A stretch of 64,000 nucleotides of DNA, taken from Paenibacillus polysaccharolyticus. Its GTDB lineage: Bacteria > Bacillota > Bacilli > Paenibacillales > Paenibacillaceae. The position numbers and the translations under genes are program-made. The notes under the pieces were generated by a model. The model did no database searches, was not told the origin of the DNA, and worked only from the letters and a program-made list of their open reading frames with translations. Within the stretch, counting starts at the first letter, position 1. Every line of letters begins with the position of its first letter. The stretch lies in NCBI RefSeq assembly GCF_900102085.1, contig NZ_FMVM01000003.1:248001-312000 (forward strand). Direction: 5' to 3'. Positions 44,105 through 54,112 of the stretch are shown here, piece by piece.

Positions 44105-44980
44105 TTATTTCGCGCTCCCTTCTGCCGGTTTATTCCCTTTATATTCCTGTGCAATGCGAACGGCCATCTGCTGATAACCTTGTCCATTCGGATGGAAGTG
44201 ATCAGATGAAAGATACTCGTCCAGATGATTCTCAAACAGATCAAAGGTTGGCACAAGTGTCATGTTATCTTCATTGTTCAAGATGGACATCGCCGCATCA
44301 TTCCAGGCCGCAACAACTGCGTTGCCCGGCTTCTCCAGTTCCTTCACATTACCAAACGGATTATATAATCCGATATATGCAATCTGAGCATTAGGATTGA
44401 TTTCTTTCACTTTCTTCAAAATTTCCTGTAGACGTTTGGATGTCTCCGGCAAGGCGGCAGCCAGTTTCTCGGCTGTTGGCGGGTCTTCACCTTGAAGAAC
44501 CTGTCCACCTTGAAACAGGTCATTCGCACCGATAGAGAGTAAAATAAAGTTGGATTGTTGCAAAACATATTGAACCCCTTGTTCATCCAGCTTTTTTAAC
44601 AACGCATCTGTTCGCAGACCGTTTACACCCAGATTGTTAAGTACCTGTACATCATGACCCTCATCTTTGAGCAGATTAGCCGCCCGTCTAACAAATCCAA
44701 GTCCTTCATCATCCCCCGTTCCTCTTGCAAGGGAATCGCCAATGACAGCCATTCGGATTTTGCCGTCTTCTACAATCGCTTTATTGCCCCTATTTTGAGC
44801 ATCTTTAGCTGGAGCCGCAGCCTTCTGTCCCTCATTTAACGTTGAATCCCCTTGCGGAAAAATAACATCTTTTATGGCGTAAGCAAATCCAAATATCAAT
44901 AGCAGTGTTGCTACTATGGATATCGTGCTTACACTTCTCCAGATCCAAGGCGCTGAATCAAGATTTTTGTTCTTTTTCAT
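44105..44980 (-). CDS. Membrane-anchored SGNH/GDSL hydrolase
   Basis: The 291 residues have an N-terminal membrane helix (about 18-36) followed by an extracellular SGNH esterase domain. Block I is VIGDSLARGTGDD with the nucleophile Ser, block III is SIGANDLFQGG, and block V is SSDHFHPNGQGY with Asp and His of the triad. Substrates may be acylated wall or lipid compounds; none can be assigned. It is the first gene of the operon with the ABC-2 exporter. Confidence 0.9.
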   Translation of the reverse strand: MKKNKNLDSAPWIWRSVSTISIVATLLLIFGFAYAIKDVIFPQGDSTLNEGQKAAAPAKDAQNRGNKAIVEDGKIRMAVIGDSLARGTGDDEGLGFVRRAANLLKDEGHDVQVLNNLGVNGLRTDALLKKLDEQGVQYVLQQSNFILLSIGANDLFQGGQVLQGEDPPTAEKLAAALPETSKRLQEILKKVKEINPNAQIAYIGLYNPFGNVKELEKPGNAVVAAWNDAAMSILNNEDNMTLVPTFDLFENHLDEYLSSDHFHPNGQGYQQMAVRIAQEYKGNKPAEGSAK

Positions 44981-45129
44981 CCATCACATCTCCAGTCAGT
45001 TACAAATAATTTATAATGGCTTTCACATCAAGATATTGCTTATTCTAAATAACATAAGTCTTCTGTCGTTAATTTGCAAATTTTGCTGTTATATTCGGAA
45101 AGCAGATCATTTCTCAACTCAAAAAATGG

Positions 45130-45184
45130 AAAAAAGCCATAGTACACACAGCTTTTCGGCTATGTGCACATATGACTTCTTTTA
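45130..45184 (-). terminator. Terminator of the CAP-domain gene
   Basis: An imperfect long stem (CATAGTACACA with TGTGCACATATG, two mismatches) around a GCTTTTCGGC-containing loop lies 40 bases beyond the stop, followed in the minus direction by a T-run. Confidence 0.6.
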
Positions 45185-45220
45185 TTATAAAATAAGTTAT
45201 ATATTATTCATTTCCAACTC

Positions 45221-45955
45221 TTATTTACCGATAAACTCTTGAGCCCAATATCCGTTATAGTAGCCTACACCAATTTGCGTAAAGTTTTTGCTCAGGATGT
45301 TTGCACGGTGACCCGCACTGTTCATCCAGGCTGTTACAACTTCCTGAGGTGTTTTTTGCCCTTTAGCGATATTTTCACCAGCGTAGCTGTACGTTACTCC
45401 GAACTGTTTCATCATGTCAAACGGAGAACCGTACGTTGGGGACTGATGATCAAAATAGTTGTTGTTGCTCATATCTTTTACTTTTGCCATAGCGACCTTG
45501 TCCAAAAGAGCGTCGGATGTCAGTGCACCAAGACCTGCTTTGGCACGTTCAGCGTTCACAAGTTTCACCACTTGTGTAGCAAAATCGGATTGTGTGCTTT
45601 GTGTACCACCGTTATTACCTGTGCTTGAAGAATCTTTAGCTGGTGTGGTCGTAGCTGGTTTTTCTTCTTGTACTGGTTTAGCAGGTGTGCTTGGTTGTTC
45701 AGGCTTGGTTACAGGCTGCGTTGTTGGTTGCTCAGCTGTTTGACCTTCCGAGACTTTGTATCCGTTTTGTTTCAGCCATTGCTCAATATAAGCTTTCAAG
45801 CTATCCGCATTGACCACTTTATACGTTGTAACCGTCGTTGCTTTATATGTTGAATCTGCAGCAGACGCGGAGGCAGGAAGCATAATCCCTACGGCGAGTG
45901 CAGCTGTCAGACTGCCTGTCACAACTTTTTTCATCCAGTTCTTCTTCAAATTCAT
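45221..45955 (-). CDS. Secreted CAP/SCP-domain protein (YkwD-like)
   Basis: The 244 residues start with a signal peptide (KKVVTGSLTAALAVGIMLPASASA, about 9-32), then a short N-terminal module (about 35-75), a Pro/Thr/Gln-rich linker (75-118) and a C-terminal CAP domain (120-244). CAP landmarks are VVKLVNAERAKAGLGAL, DHQSPTYGSPFDMM, GENIAKG, AWMNSAGHRANIL and the final WAQEFIGK. Such proteins are common in spore-forming Bacillota, with no settled enzymatic role. The linker suggests wall association. It is monocistronic. Confidence 0.92.
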   Translation of the reverse strand: MNLKKNWMKKVVTGSLTAALAVGIMLPASASAADSTYKATTVTTYKVVNADSLKAYIEQWLKQNGYKVSEGQTAEQPTTQPVTKPEQPSTPAKPVQEEKPATTTPAKDSSSTGNNGGTQSTQSDFATQVVKLVNAERAKAGLGALTSDALLDKVAMAKVKDMSNNNYFDHQSPTYGSPFDMMKQFGVTYSYAGENIAKGQKTPQEVVTAWMNSAGHRANILSKNFTQIGVGYYNGYWAQEFIGK

Positions 45956-46185
45956 TCATCTCCTTAGAATTAATTATTACAACTTTGTAATGTCTACTCT
46001 AGGAGTATATCAATTCATTAGGAGATTGTGAACCCGTAAATACTGGAAAAATGACTTTTTTGTCATTATTGATTGTTTCAAAACAACCTTGGACAGTTTA
46101 TATATGTAGGCTATACACCCGGCCTTATACGTCACAAAAACGAAGTTCCTTGTGGGTCTTTTCAATAAAATGATGTACACACCAT

Positions 46186-46228
46186 ATAAAAAAAAGGCAC
46201 TCAGTCAAGTTTTCACTTGCTGAATGCC
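46186..46228 (-). terminator. Terminator of the purT-GNAT operon
   Basis: GGCACTCAG (46196-46204) pairs with CTGAATGCC (46220-46228) with one mismatch, around an AAG/CTT stem. An eight-base or longer T-run follows in the minus direction, just after the stop at 46239. The gap upstream to 45956 holds only the CAP gene leader. Confidence 0.8.
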
Positions 46229-46238
46229 GTTTCATCTA

Positions 46239-46697
46239 TTATAAAAGAACTTTACTGAAACGATAGCCTTTTTTCTGGAAGCCAATATGCTCATAGAAGG
46301 AATACGTCGTTGAAGTTACTTCACGATTCGCCCCAGTGACAAACAATTGCTTACCACCTTGCTTTTTGCCCCAGTCTTCAGCACGAGCCATTAAACGGCG
46401 ACCAATTCCGCTACCGCGATGTTCCTGACCTACGATCAATGAAGTAATCTGGGCAGCAGGTTCCGGATAGGCATGACTTTGAACACATTGCAAGCCAATC
46501 ACACCAATAATCTGTTCATCCACTTCGGCAACGAGCATGCACGCGTTCGGATTGCTCTCCAAACCTTCAATGCGTTCTTTCATTACATTGGTTGTTGTCG
46601 GATAGCTGACCTCTCGCATCAATCCTGTCACCGCTTCAGCATCTCGCAGTTCACATTCTCGGATCATCAGTACAGGGGCCTCCACATTATTGGACAT
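46239..46697 (-). CDS. GNAT-family N-acetyltransferase
   Basis: The 152 residues form one GNAT domain: the acetyl-CoA pyrophosphate loop is [13 protein letters not shown] (about 92-104), and motif B is [17 protein letters not shown]. The acceptor substrate is unknown. The start overlaps the purT stop by 11 bases, so it is co-translated with PurT. Confidence 0.9.
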   Translation of the reverse strand: MSNNVEAPVLMIRECELRDAEAVTGLMREVSYPTTTNVMKERIEGLESNPNACMLVAEVDEQIIGVIGLQCVQSHAYPEPAAQITSLIVGQEHRGSGIGRRLMARAEDWGKKQGGKQLFVTGANREVTSTTYSFYEHIGFQKKGYRFSKVLL

Positions 46698-47874
46698 GAT
46701 TTACCTCCACTTTCAGCATATTTGCGGCTTGAACCGCTGTTTTACGAGCTTCTTCCACATCTGTTCCAGCACTAAGGGCTACAGCCATTCGGCGTCCTTG
46801 TTTCGTTTCAGGTTTGCCAAACACACGAACCTGAGTACGAGGTAATGCAAGTGCATCTTCAATTCCACCTATGGTGAAATCAGATGTTTCGACATCGGCC
46901 TTCAGCGTGGCTGAGGCTCCTGGTGTCAGCAAATGTACTTCTGTGACGGGAAATCCAAGAATGGCACGCACGTGAAGCGCGAACTCTGAATTATCCTGTG
47001 TAACCATCGTGACCATACCTGTATCATGTGGACGTGGCGAGATTTCACTAAATACCACTCCATCAGCTGTGAGAAAGAGTTCAACGCCAAAAAGGCCGTA
47101 CCCGCCGAGCTCATCCGTAACCGTTTTTGCGATGTGACAAGCTTGCTTCCATTGCTCCGATGTCATCACATGAGGTTGCCATGATTCGACATAATCCCCA
47201 TCTTTTTGAATATGACCGATCGGCGGACAAAATACAGTGCCTGATGCCGATCTGACGGTAAGTAGCGTAATCTCACTCTCAAACTTCACAAAGCTTTCCA
47301 CGATAACACGAACAGACTTGCCTCTCGCTCCCGAAAGAGCTATGTCCCAGCAGTTTGCTGCGTCATCCGGTACACGGCATACACTCTGGCCTTTACCAGA
47401 TGAACTCATCAATGGTTTGATAACACAAGGTGTACCTAGTTCACGAACAGCCTCTTGCAACTGTTCTAAACTATCCGCAAAGAGATAAGCGGCTGTAGGG
47501 AGATTCAATTGTTCGGCCGCAAGACGACGAATGCCTTCGCGATCCATAGTCAAACGAGCGGCACGGGCCGTTGGCACGACACAAAAGCCTTCTTCCTCAA
47601 GTTCCAGCAATGCTTCAGTAGCAATGGCTTCAATCTCAGGTACGATGTAATGCGGTTGTTCCTTACGGATCAATTGTTTCAATGCATCACCATTTAACAT
47701 GTCGATGCAGTAAGATCGATGTGCGACCTGCATGGCCGGTGCGTTCTCATAACGATCAACAGCGATCGTTTCCACACCGAGACGTGCAGCCTCAATCACG
47801 ACCTCTTTACCCAATTCTCCGCTGCCTAGCAGCAGCATTTTTTTGGCTTGAGCCGAAAAAGGAGCACCCCACAT
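46687..47874 (-). CDS. purT: Formate-dependent GAR transformylase
   Basis: The 395 residues are an ATP-grasp enzyme that makes formyl-glycinamide ribonucleotide from GAR, formate and ATP in purine synthesis. Visible are the N-terminal [19 protein letters not shown], the ATP-grasp segment [15 protein letters not shown] and the C-terminal catalytic [28 protein letters not shown]. The ATG has GGGAGG upstream. I looked for PurR boxes and a purine riboswitch upstream and found no convincing one. Confidence 0.95.
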   Translation of the reverse strand: MWGAPFSAQAKKMLLLGSGELGKEVVIEAARLGVETIAVDRYENAPAMQVAHRSYCIDMLNGDALKQLIRKEQPHYIVPEIEAIATEALLELEEEGFCVVPTARAARLTMDREGIRRLAAEQLNLPTAAYLFADSLEQLQEAVRELGTPCVIKPLMSSSGKGQSVCRVPDDAANCWDIALSGARGKSVRVIVESFVKFESEITLLTVRSASGTVFCPPIGHIQKDGDYVESWQPHVMTSEQWKQACHIAKTVTDELGGYGLFGVELFLTADGVVFSEISPRPHDTGMVTMVTQDNSEFALHVRAILGFPVTEVHLLTPGASATLKADVETSDFTIGGIEDALALPRTQVRVFGKPETKQGRRMAVALSAGTDVEEARKTAVQAANMLKVEVNHVQ

Positions 47875-48111
47875 GTTCTTTCCAATCCTCCCAAAGAGAA
47901 ATCTTCTATATCTGTCTCTCTATTTTCGGGGTTTTGGTTAAAGATTGCAAGAGTACTCCCTATTTTTCTTGTGAATTTTACAAGATTTTTTGTGTTTTTT
48001 CGATCAAATTTTACAAATTACATTCTCGGATTCGATACTCTTTCCATTCCTCCCATTTTTAAGGATATAAAAATTAAAGAAACATACAACCTAATTTTCC
48101 TTTATTATAAT

Positions 48112-49149
48112 TTATCCTTTTAATGAGTCACTTTTCTCCAAATCACGATTTTTCTCCCGAAACAGTTCATTATGGGACGAAACGTAGGCCATTCCAGCTG
48201 CCGTTGGTTCAACGTATGTTTTGGCACTGTTGACCGCAACAATCGCGTCATTAAAAGCTCCTGCGATCAAACGCACTTTACCTTCGCGTATCGCACAGTC
48301 TCCTGCTGTAAAAATACCAGGTATATTGGTTTCACCCCGTTGGTTCATGGCAATCATCCCTTCATCCATATCCAGACCGCAGCGGGCAAGATTGCTTGCT
48401 TGACTCGTATAACCATGGCTTACGATGATCTCATCGACTTCCAGGTCTATGTTTTCACCTGTAGCCACATTGGATATGGCAACTTGGTGTATACATTCTC
48501 CATTGCCATACAAGCGATCAATTTTAAAGGGTGTGAGTACCTTCGTCCTGCTTTTCATCTGTTTCACATTATGCTCCAATGCACGGAAAGCATCCTGTCT
48601 ATGAACTACGGTTACCGTGTCAGCCAAGTCTGCAAGTTCAAGTGCCCAATCCACAGCGCTATTGCCACCGCCCGAGATTAATACTTTTTTTCCAGCAAAA
48701 TAGTTCAGATTCTGTACCGTATAATGCAAGTTACTCCGTTCATAATGATGTGCACTGTCCAGTTCAAGCTTCTGCACCTCGGCGATGCCCCTGCCAATGG
48801 CAACTATAACACTCCTCGTATAATGCACTTCACCTGTAAGTGTGTGTAATGCAATTACTCCATCGTCCTGCTGGGTTATTGCATCAACACTCTGGCCGAA
48901 CACCAGATTCGGTTCGAAAGTACCCGCTTGCTGAACAAGCCAGTCGATCAGCTTGGCACATTTCATTGGGGGTAGTCCGCCCACATCCCATATCGTTTTA
49001 TCAGAATACGTGTGCAGAAAACCACCTAACTGATCCTTTCCTTCAATCAGCTTCACTTTCATTTCACGCATGCCTGCATAAAAAGCCGCATACATTCCAG
49101 CTGGACCGCCGCCAATAATCGTTACATCAAAAATATCCTGATCATGCAT
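48112..49149 (-). CDS. Ferredoxin/flavodoxin-NADP+ reductase (YumC type)
   Basis: The 345 residues match the thioredoxin-reductase-like FNR type of Bacillus: FAD motif IIGGGPAGMYAAFYAGMR, NADPH motif ISGGGNSAVDWALELAD, and the C-terminal FAD contact IFTAGDCAIREGKVRLIAGA. There is no redox-active CxxC pair, which separates it from thioredoxin reductase. It lies 70 bases behind a siderophore-binding lipoprotein gene on the same strand, so it may be co-induced by iron limitation and reduce flavodoxin or ferric siderophores. Confidence 0.92.
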   Translation of the reverse strand: MHDQDIFDVTIIGGGPAGMYAAFYAGMREMKVKLIEGKDQLGGFLHTYSDKTIWDVGGLPPMKCAKLIDWLVQQAGTFEPNLVFGQSVDAITQQDDGVIALHTLTGEVHYTRSVIVAIGRGIAEVQKLELDSAHHYERSNLHYTVQNLNYFAGKKVLISGGGNSAVDWALELADLADTVTVVHRQDAFRALEHNVKQMKSRTKVLTPFKIDRLYGNGECIHQVAISNVATGENIDLEVDEIIVSHGYTSQASNLARCGLDMDEGMIAMNQRGETNIPGIFTAGDCAIREGKVRLIAGAFNDAIVAVNSAKTYVEPTAAGMAYVSSHNELFREKNRDLEKSDSLKG

Positions 49150-49219
49150 GACTTAACACCTCCTATCTTATGTTCACCGCTCATATTAACCACAAGGTAT
49201 CGAAGCCATTTCCAGATGT

Positions 49220-50221
49220 TTATTTGTTTTTCTCTTCAAAAGCAGCTACAAGATCATCGATTGCATAATTATCTGACATCGGTGCCATTCCAAGATTGAA
49301 CCACTCTTTGCCGCCTACGAGATACACATGATTGTTTTTAACAGCCTTAAGGTTTTTCCAAATGGATGTACTCATCATGTCTTTATATTTCTTCTGAATT
49401 TCCGGATTTTCCTCATCATCAAGCTGGATAATCAGGTGATCTGCATCGTATTCTGGCAATACTTCCATCGAAATGGACAGTCCGGTTTCATCTTTTGGAA
49501 AATTGCTCACAGGTTTTAAACCCAACCGTTTGTGGACAAAAGCACCCCGAGAAAGATTGGGACCATTCAAAACAATCTCTTTCTCCATCACTCGCGCATA
49601 TAACACCGTTTCATCACCGATGAGGCTGTGCAACTTGTCTGCTCCTTCTTTTTCATGTTGCTTAAGATCTTCCAAAACCTGTTTGGCCTCTGTTTCCTTG
49701 CCAAATACCGCAGCGATATCCTGTAGTTCTTCAGGCCATTCTTCACGCTCTGGCAGAAGCACCGTCGGTGCAATACTTGAAAGCTGATCGTAATCCTTCT
49801 TCGACCACCATGCAGGTGCTATGATCAAGTCCGGATTCGCCTCCAGGATCGCTTCAAAATTGGGTGTTTTCGCAATCCCCATCTTCATTGTATTTTTGAA
49901 AGGCTCCTGCAAATACTTAGGGAAGTCCTCATGATAATTTTGAACAGCTACCGGAACAATACCGAGTGAATATAACAGCTCTGGATATACAACAGATAAC
50001 CCAACCACACGCTTAGGAGACTTGGGAATCGTGATTTCGCCCATCTCGGTCTGAACGACTTTCACTTCACCTTTGTCATTCGTTGTATTCGTTGCGGCGC
50101 TGGATGAGCTTTTTTCACTCTCTCCAGAAGCAGAAGTGTCGGGCCCAGCAGCCTTCCCACATGCACCCAGTAATAACACCATTAACATAACACCTGTAAT
50201 AACCCACCATTTTGACTTCAC
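49220..50221 (-). CDS. Iron-siderophore-binding lipoprotein
   Basis: The 333 residues start with a lipoprotein signal whose lipobox is LLGAC (Cys21) and continue into a TroA/FhuD-like binding protein of the FecCD-type importer family (ITIPKSPKRVVGLSVVYPELLYSLGI, EAILEANPDLIIAPAWW). No permease or ATPase gene is adjacent, so it must use transporter subunits encoded elsewhere. The GTG start has AGGAGG ten bases upstream. A Fur box lies 47 bases upstream of the start, and the gene follows a Btr-like regulator, which together point to ferric-siderophore uptake. Confidence 0.92.
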   Translation of the reverse strand: MKSKWWVITGVMLMVLLLGACGKAAGPDTSASGESEKSSSSAATNTTNDKGEVKVVQTEMGEITIPKSPKRVVGLSVVYPELLYSLGIVPVAVQNYHEDFPKYLQEPFKNTMKMGIAKTPNFEAILEANPDLIIAPAWWSKKDYDQLSSIAPTVLLPEREEWPEELQDIAAVFGKETEAKQVLEDLKQHEKEGADKLHSLIGDETVLYARVMEKEIVLNGPNLSRGAFVHKRLGLKPVSNFPKDETGLSISMEVLPEYDADHLIIQLDDEENPEIQKKYKDMMSTSIWKNLKAVKNNHVYLVGGKEWFNLGMAPMSDNYAIDDLVAAFEEKNK

Positions 50222-50267
50222 TTCTTATGTACCTCCTAATATATGAAAAGATATGATAAGCACCAAT

Positions 50268-50288
50268 CAATAATAATTATCATTATCA
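50268..50288 (-). promoter_or_regulatory. Overlapping Fur boxes upstream of the siderophore-binding gene
   Basis: Two 7-1-7 sites staggered by six bases (50268-50282 and 50274-50288) each match 12 of 14 defined positions of the Fur consensus. This is the usual form of an extended Fur box. Confidence 0.8.
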
Positions 50289-50352
50289 ATTAGACATAGG
50301 AGTAGTATATTAAATAACGGCGTTCCAAGATATTGACGATTCTGACTTTATC

Positions 50353-52008
50353 TTATGGACGATGTCGCCACAACTTTAGCACCTCATCCAACATCAATTC
50401 ATGGGTAAAGGCCGTATAATCCAGCAGAACACTAGGGATCAACATATCGATGCAGTCATTTTGAGCCGCTTTTGTCGCCATCCATACCTCTGATTGTTGA
50501 ATTTTTGCCCACGTCTGTCTTGATTCCTCGTCTTCACTCACAATAAGCAATGCCCTATCTATGGTTAATTCCGCTAGATCACTGATATTAAAATGCGGCT
50601 TGTGCCAAATATACTCCATACCCTCTGGCGCCATTAACTGCATGTCGTTATAAAACACCGAAGCGATGGTTTGCGGATTCATAACCTGTATTTCCGTACC
50701 ATGCACACGAAGCACGATTAACCGATCTTGACGCACCTGCTTCGATAGTTGTGATCTAATCACGTCAGCCTTTTGTTCATATCTTTCGAGCCACACCTCA
50801 GCCGCCTCAAGCCGATTCATAAATTCAGCTACCGTTCTCAGATGATCCCGCCAATCTCCTTCCGACTGAGTTAACACACAAACAGGTGCAATTGAACTTA
50901 AACGCTGCATCATACTCTCAGACATTTCCTCACGAACAGCGACAATATAATCAGGACGAATCGCTTCTAATTGCTGCAAACAGCTATGCTCATTATCGAT
51001 CAGAGGTATTACCTTATCTGTTTGGTATTTTCGTCTGTAATACGCTGTCCAGGGATGACTCGCTTGAGCAGCGGCAGGAATAATCTGGAGAGCCAGTAAT
51101 GTTCCAATGCCAAGCGAGTGAACCGCAGCAATACGTTGCTTGCTATTTTGTATAAAAGCTGCTGGCGGGAGACCTGTAATTTGCTTGAATTTTCGGCGGA
51201 AGTACATCTCGTCTTGAAACCCTACGCAAGCTGCAATTTCCTTTAGCCTTGGACTATGATCATTCCTCATCATGATCTGAGCCTGTTTGATCCGGTATAT
51301 TGTCAAATAATCCATTGCGCTACAGCCATACATTTTCTTAAACAACCGCATGAAATGACGAGAACTCATTCGTGCAACCTCAGCCAAATCCTGAATCGTT
51401 ATTTTCTTCATATACTGCTGTTCGATATAATGTCTAACTTGTTCAATAGGCAATGCTGGTTGGTGGGACTGTACATAAACCATATCATTAAAAATCTTAT
51501 ACAGTAGCTCCTGAAAACGAATCTGACCTAAAAAATGCTGCAGCCTGTCTTCCCCACGGATCAGCTGCTCGATTTCCTGACATAACAAACTCACGGCAAC
51601 CGGTGAGCTACATTGAATCACACGACCATTCGTCTGCGTACACACTTGCTTCATCATACCTAGAGCGGATACCACGTTTGAATTTGACTGTTCGCCTAAA
51701 AAAACGTTAAATCTGATCTGATAGAGTCCTCCTGCTTCTTTCCCCCTAAGCTCTGCTTCAATCAGTTGTCCAGGCAGACCTATATATACTGCTCCGCTCC
51801 TGAGTTCAATAAATTGACCGTCCACCGTAAGCCATCCTTCACCATCAGTAATAAACAGTAACAGATAACGATCCAGAAAGTGTTTTCCGAGACGCCAGTT
51901 TGATTCAGAATGACTTGTAACTGCTGACTCCAATTCAACCAACTTGAAATGCAGCAGATCCAGCTGATCAAAAGATGTATATAAATTAGCCTCATCAGTG
52001 GCTTTCAT
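50353..52008 (-). CDS. AraC-family regulator fused to a siderophore-binding domain (Btr-like)
   Basis: About 551 residues in three parts: an N-terminal cupin-like sensor (1-155); two AraC helix-turn-helix motifs (about 165-265, TIQDLAEVARMSSRHFMRLF and LKEIAACVGFQDEMYFRRKF); and a C-terminal TroA-like periplasmic-binding domain (about 290-545, LEAIRPDYIVAVREEM). B. subtilis Btr has this layout and activates the bacillibactin uptake genes when it binds the siderophore inside the cell. The neighbouring lipoprotein gene is the obvious target. The start is uncertain between 52026, 52014 and 52008; GGAGG fits the last best. Confidence 0.9.
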   Translation of the reverse strand: MKATDEANLYTSFDQLDLLHFKLVELESAVTSHSESNWRLGKHFLDRYLLLFITDGEGWLTVDGQFIELRSGAVYIGLPGQLIEAELRGKEAGGLYQIRFNVFLGEQSNSNVVSALGMMKQVCTQTNGRVIQCSSPVAVSLLCQEIEQLIRGEDRLQHFLGQIRFQELLYKIFNDMVYVQSHQPALPIEQVRHYIEQQYMKKITIQDLAEVARMSSRHFMRLFKKMYGCSAMDYLTIYRIKQAQIMMRNDHSPRLKEIAACVGFQDEMYFRRKFKQITGLPPAAFIQNSKQRIAAVHSLGIGTLLALQIIPAAAQASHPWTAYYRRKYQTDKVIPLIDNEHSCLQQLEAIRPDYIVAVREEMSESMMQRLSSIAPVCVLTQSEGDWRDHLRTVAEFMNRLEAAEVWLERYEQKADVIRSQLSKQVRQDRLIVLRVHGTEIQVMNPQTIASVFYNDMQLMAPEGMEYIWHKPHFNISDLAELTIDRALLIVSEDEESRQTWAKIQQSEVWMATKAAQNDCIDMLIPSVLLDYTAFTHELMLDEVLKLWRHRP

Positions 52009-52149
52009 CTGCATATTTTCCTCCACATATCTCTATTGTGCTTCCTTCAATTATTTAAAATATAACATAATTTCGTTATTCATTTTTGAACAATAAAAAC
52101 GATTCATCTTGCACTCAAGTTGATCCAGGAATGCCCAATGATTATATTC

Positions 52150-52232
52150 AAAAAAACACTTCAGCCTTGTCTCAGTGTTCTCATCAGGACCGTCCGATGA
52201 AAGGGTCACCCAAACAAAATAAGCTGAAGTGT
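52150..52232 (-). terminator. Terminator of the heterodimeric ABC exporter operon
   Basis: ACACTTCAGC (52156-52165) pairs with GCTGAAGTGT (52223-52232) across a 57-base loop that holds a second stem (TCATCGGAC/GTCCTGATGA on the minus strand). A run of seven Ts follows in the minus direction. Confidence 0.75.
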
Positions 52233-52261
52233 CTGTAAACCTGCGTTACTCGCTATGTTTA

Positions 52262-54112
52262 TTACAAAAACCGATACTGTGCTTCAATCAGACCGTTGTA
52301 AACTCCTTGTTTCTGGATAAGCTGTTCATGGTTGCCCTCTTCCTTGATCTCCCCATGATCCAGCACAATAATATGATCGGCATTACGAATGGTGGAGAGG
52401 CGGTGAGCCACCATAAAGGACGTTCGCCCCTGAAGTAATACTTTGAGGGCTTCCTGAATTTTCAACTCCGTTTCCGTGTCAATGCTGGCTGTAGCTTCAT
52501 CCAGAATCAAGATGCGCGGATCAGCGAGCAACGCCCGGGCAAAAGATAACAATTGCCGTTGTCCCATCGACAACACATTACCTCTCTCTTCCACTTCGGT
52601 ATCATATCCACCCGGAAGCTTCATGATAAACTCGTGCGCGTTAACGGCCTTCGCCGCTTCTTCCACCTCTTCGTTCGTCGCATCCAGCCGTCCAAAACGA
52701 ATATTGTCCCGAATGGTACCTGAGAAAATAAATGTATCCTGCAGCACAATGCTGATCTGACTACGCAGGCTTTCCACCGTCACATCACGCACGTCATGTC
52801 CATCGATGGTCAGGCGGCCGCCCGTGATGTCATAGAAACGGCTAATCAGATTGATGATTGTACTTTTACCCGAGCCTGTATGACCGACAAGTGCGATGGA
52901 TTGCCCTGCCGCCGCCTTGAAGCTAATGCCTTTCAGCGCCTGTCTTCCCTTTTCGTACTCAAATACGACATTGTCGAATACGATATCCCCTTTAATAGAA
53001 GGAAGCGGCTTGGCACCTGGTTTGTCAGCGATATTCGGCTCTTCATCCATAAACTCGAAAATTCGTTCAGAAGATGCCATGGCAACCAGCAACTGATTGT
53101 ACATCTGTCCCAAACGGTTAATCGGGTCCCAGAAGTTGCCGACATAGTTGGCAAAAGCCACGAGCAAACCCACGGTCAACATTTCATTTTGAATGAGATG
53201 TGCGCCGTACCAGAACAGAATTAACGTCCCGAAACCACCTGTAATTTCAATCAAAGGACCAAATCCCTGGTTCATTGCTGATGCTTTGTCCCACGACTTT
53301 TTGCTGGACATATTCATGTTGTCGAAGTATTTCATATTTTCTTTTTCTTGAGTGTACGCCTGCGTAACCCGGATTCCTTGAATGGATTCATTCAGGTGAG
53401 AGTTAATCCGAGAGTTCTTCATACGCACATCCTGCCACGCCCGGCGAATCAGCACCCGTAATTTCGTAGATATAATGAACATAATCGGCACCGTAATAAT
53501 CACAGCCAGACCGAGTTTCCAGTTAATCAACAGGAGAATGACGATGATACCAAGCAGCTGCACGCAGTCGATCATGACGTTAACCGCACCATTCGTGAAC
53601 AGATCCTGTAAAGAATTGATGTCATTCGTTACACGTACAAGCACGGAACCTGCGGGTCTTTTATCAAAAAAGTTAAAGGACAGCTTCTGAATATGTTTGA
53701 ACAAGTCTGAGCGAAGATCGTAAATCACCCGTTGCCCAATAATATTCGTCAGTTTAATACGGTATGTGTTAGCTGCCCACTGGATGAGATACAGTAGCAA
53801 GATTGAACCTGCGATAATATACAGCAGTGTCATGCTAGGTACTCCGGTCTGCGGTGCAATAGCTCTATCGATTGCAAGACTGATTAGAAAAGGTACGGCT
53901 AATTTCGTAACCGTTCCAAGAATCATCATTAGAATCACAAACGGCAGGAGCTGCCTCGCATACGGTTTCATGTAAGCAAACAATCGTGCAAACTCTTGCC
54001 AGTTAAACGGTTTTTCGATCACTTCATCATCCTGATAGACAAATCGTTCATTCATTTTTTTATTCGAGGTTTCCTTAACCTCTCGCCTGTCTGTTATTGT
54101 TTCGGCACTCAT
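52262..54112 (-). CDS. ABC exporter half-transporter with complete ATP site (BmrD/YheH-like)
   Basis: The 616 residues comprise six membrane helices (about 45-335) and an ABC domain: Walker A GHTGSGKS, signature LSMGQRQL, Walker B ILILDEATASID with catalytic Glu, and H-loop MVAHRLSTI. The signature is LSMGQ instead of LSGGQ. It overlaps the partner gene by four bases. In heterodimeric exporters such as BmrCD one protomer carries the catalytic glutamate; this is that protomer. Likely role: multidrug or lipid-like compound export. Confidence 0.92.
   Translation of the reverse strand: MSAETITDRREVKETSNKKMNERFVYQDDEVIEKPFNWQEFARLFAYMKPYARQLLPFVILMMILGTVTKLAVPFLISLAIDRAIAPQTGVPSMTLLYIIAGSILLLYLIQWAANTYRIKLTNIIGQRVIYDLRSDLFKHIQKLSFNFFDKRPAGSVLVRVTNDINSLQDLFTNGAVNVMIDCVQLLGIIVILLLINWKLGLAVIITVPIMFIISTKLRVLIRRAWQDVRMKNSRINSHLNESIQGIRVTQAYTQEKENMKYFDNMNMSSKKSWDKASAMNQGFGPLIEITGGFGTLILFWYGAHLIQNEMLTVGLLVAFANYVGNFWDPINRLGQMYNQLLVAMASSERIFEFMDEEPNIADKPGAKPLPSIKGDIVFDNVVFEYEKGRQALKGISFKAAAGQSIALVGHTGSGKSTIINLISRFYDITGGRLTIDGHDVRDVTVESLRSQISIVLQDTFIFSGTIRDNIRFGRLDATNEEVEEAAKAVNAHEFIMKLPGGYDTEVEERGNVLSMGQRQLLSFARALLADPRILILDEATASIDTETELKIQEALKVLLQGRTSFMVAHRLSTIRNADHIIVLDHGEIKEEGNHEQLIQKQGVYNGLIEAQYRFL

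Noticed and set aside
47875..48111. Possible purine riboswitch or PurR boxes upstream of purT
   Set aside because: Only loose CCGA-containing matches are present, with neither paired PurR boxes at the usual spacing nor a recognisable aptamer core.
52150..52232. CTGATGAG in the loop of the ABC-exporter terminator, resembling a hammerhead ribozyme core
   Set aside because: The required GAAA partner and a proper stem II are absent. A simple nested hairpin explains the sequence.
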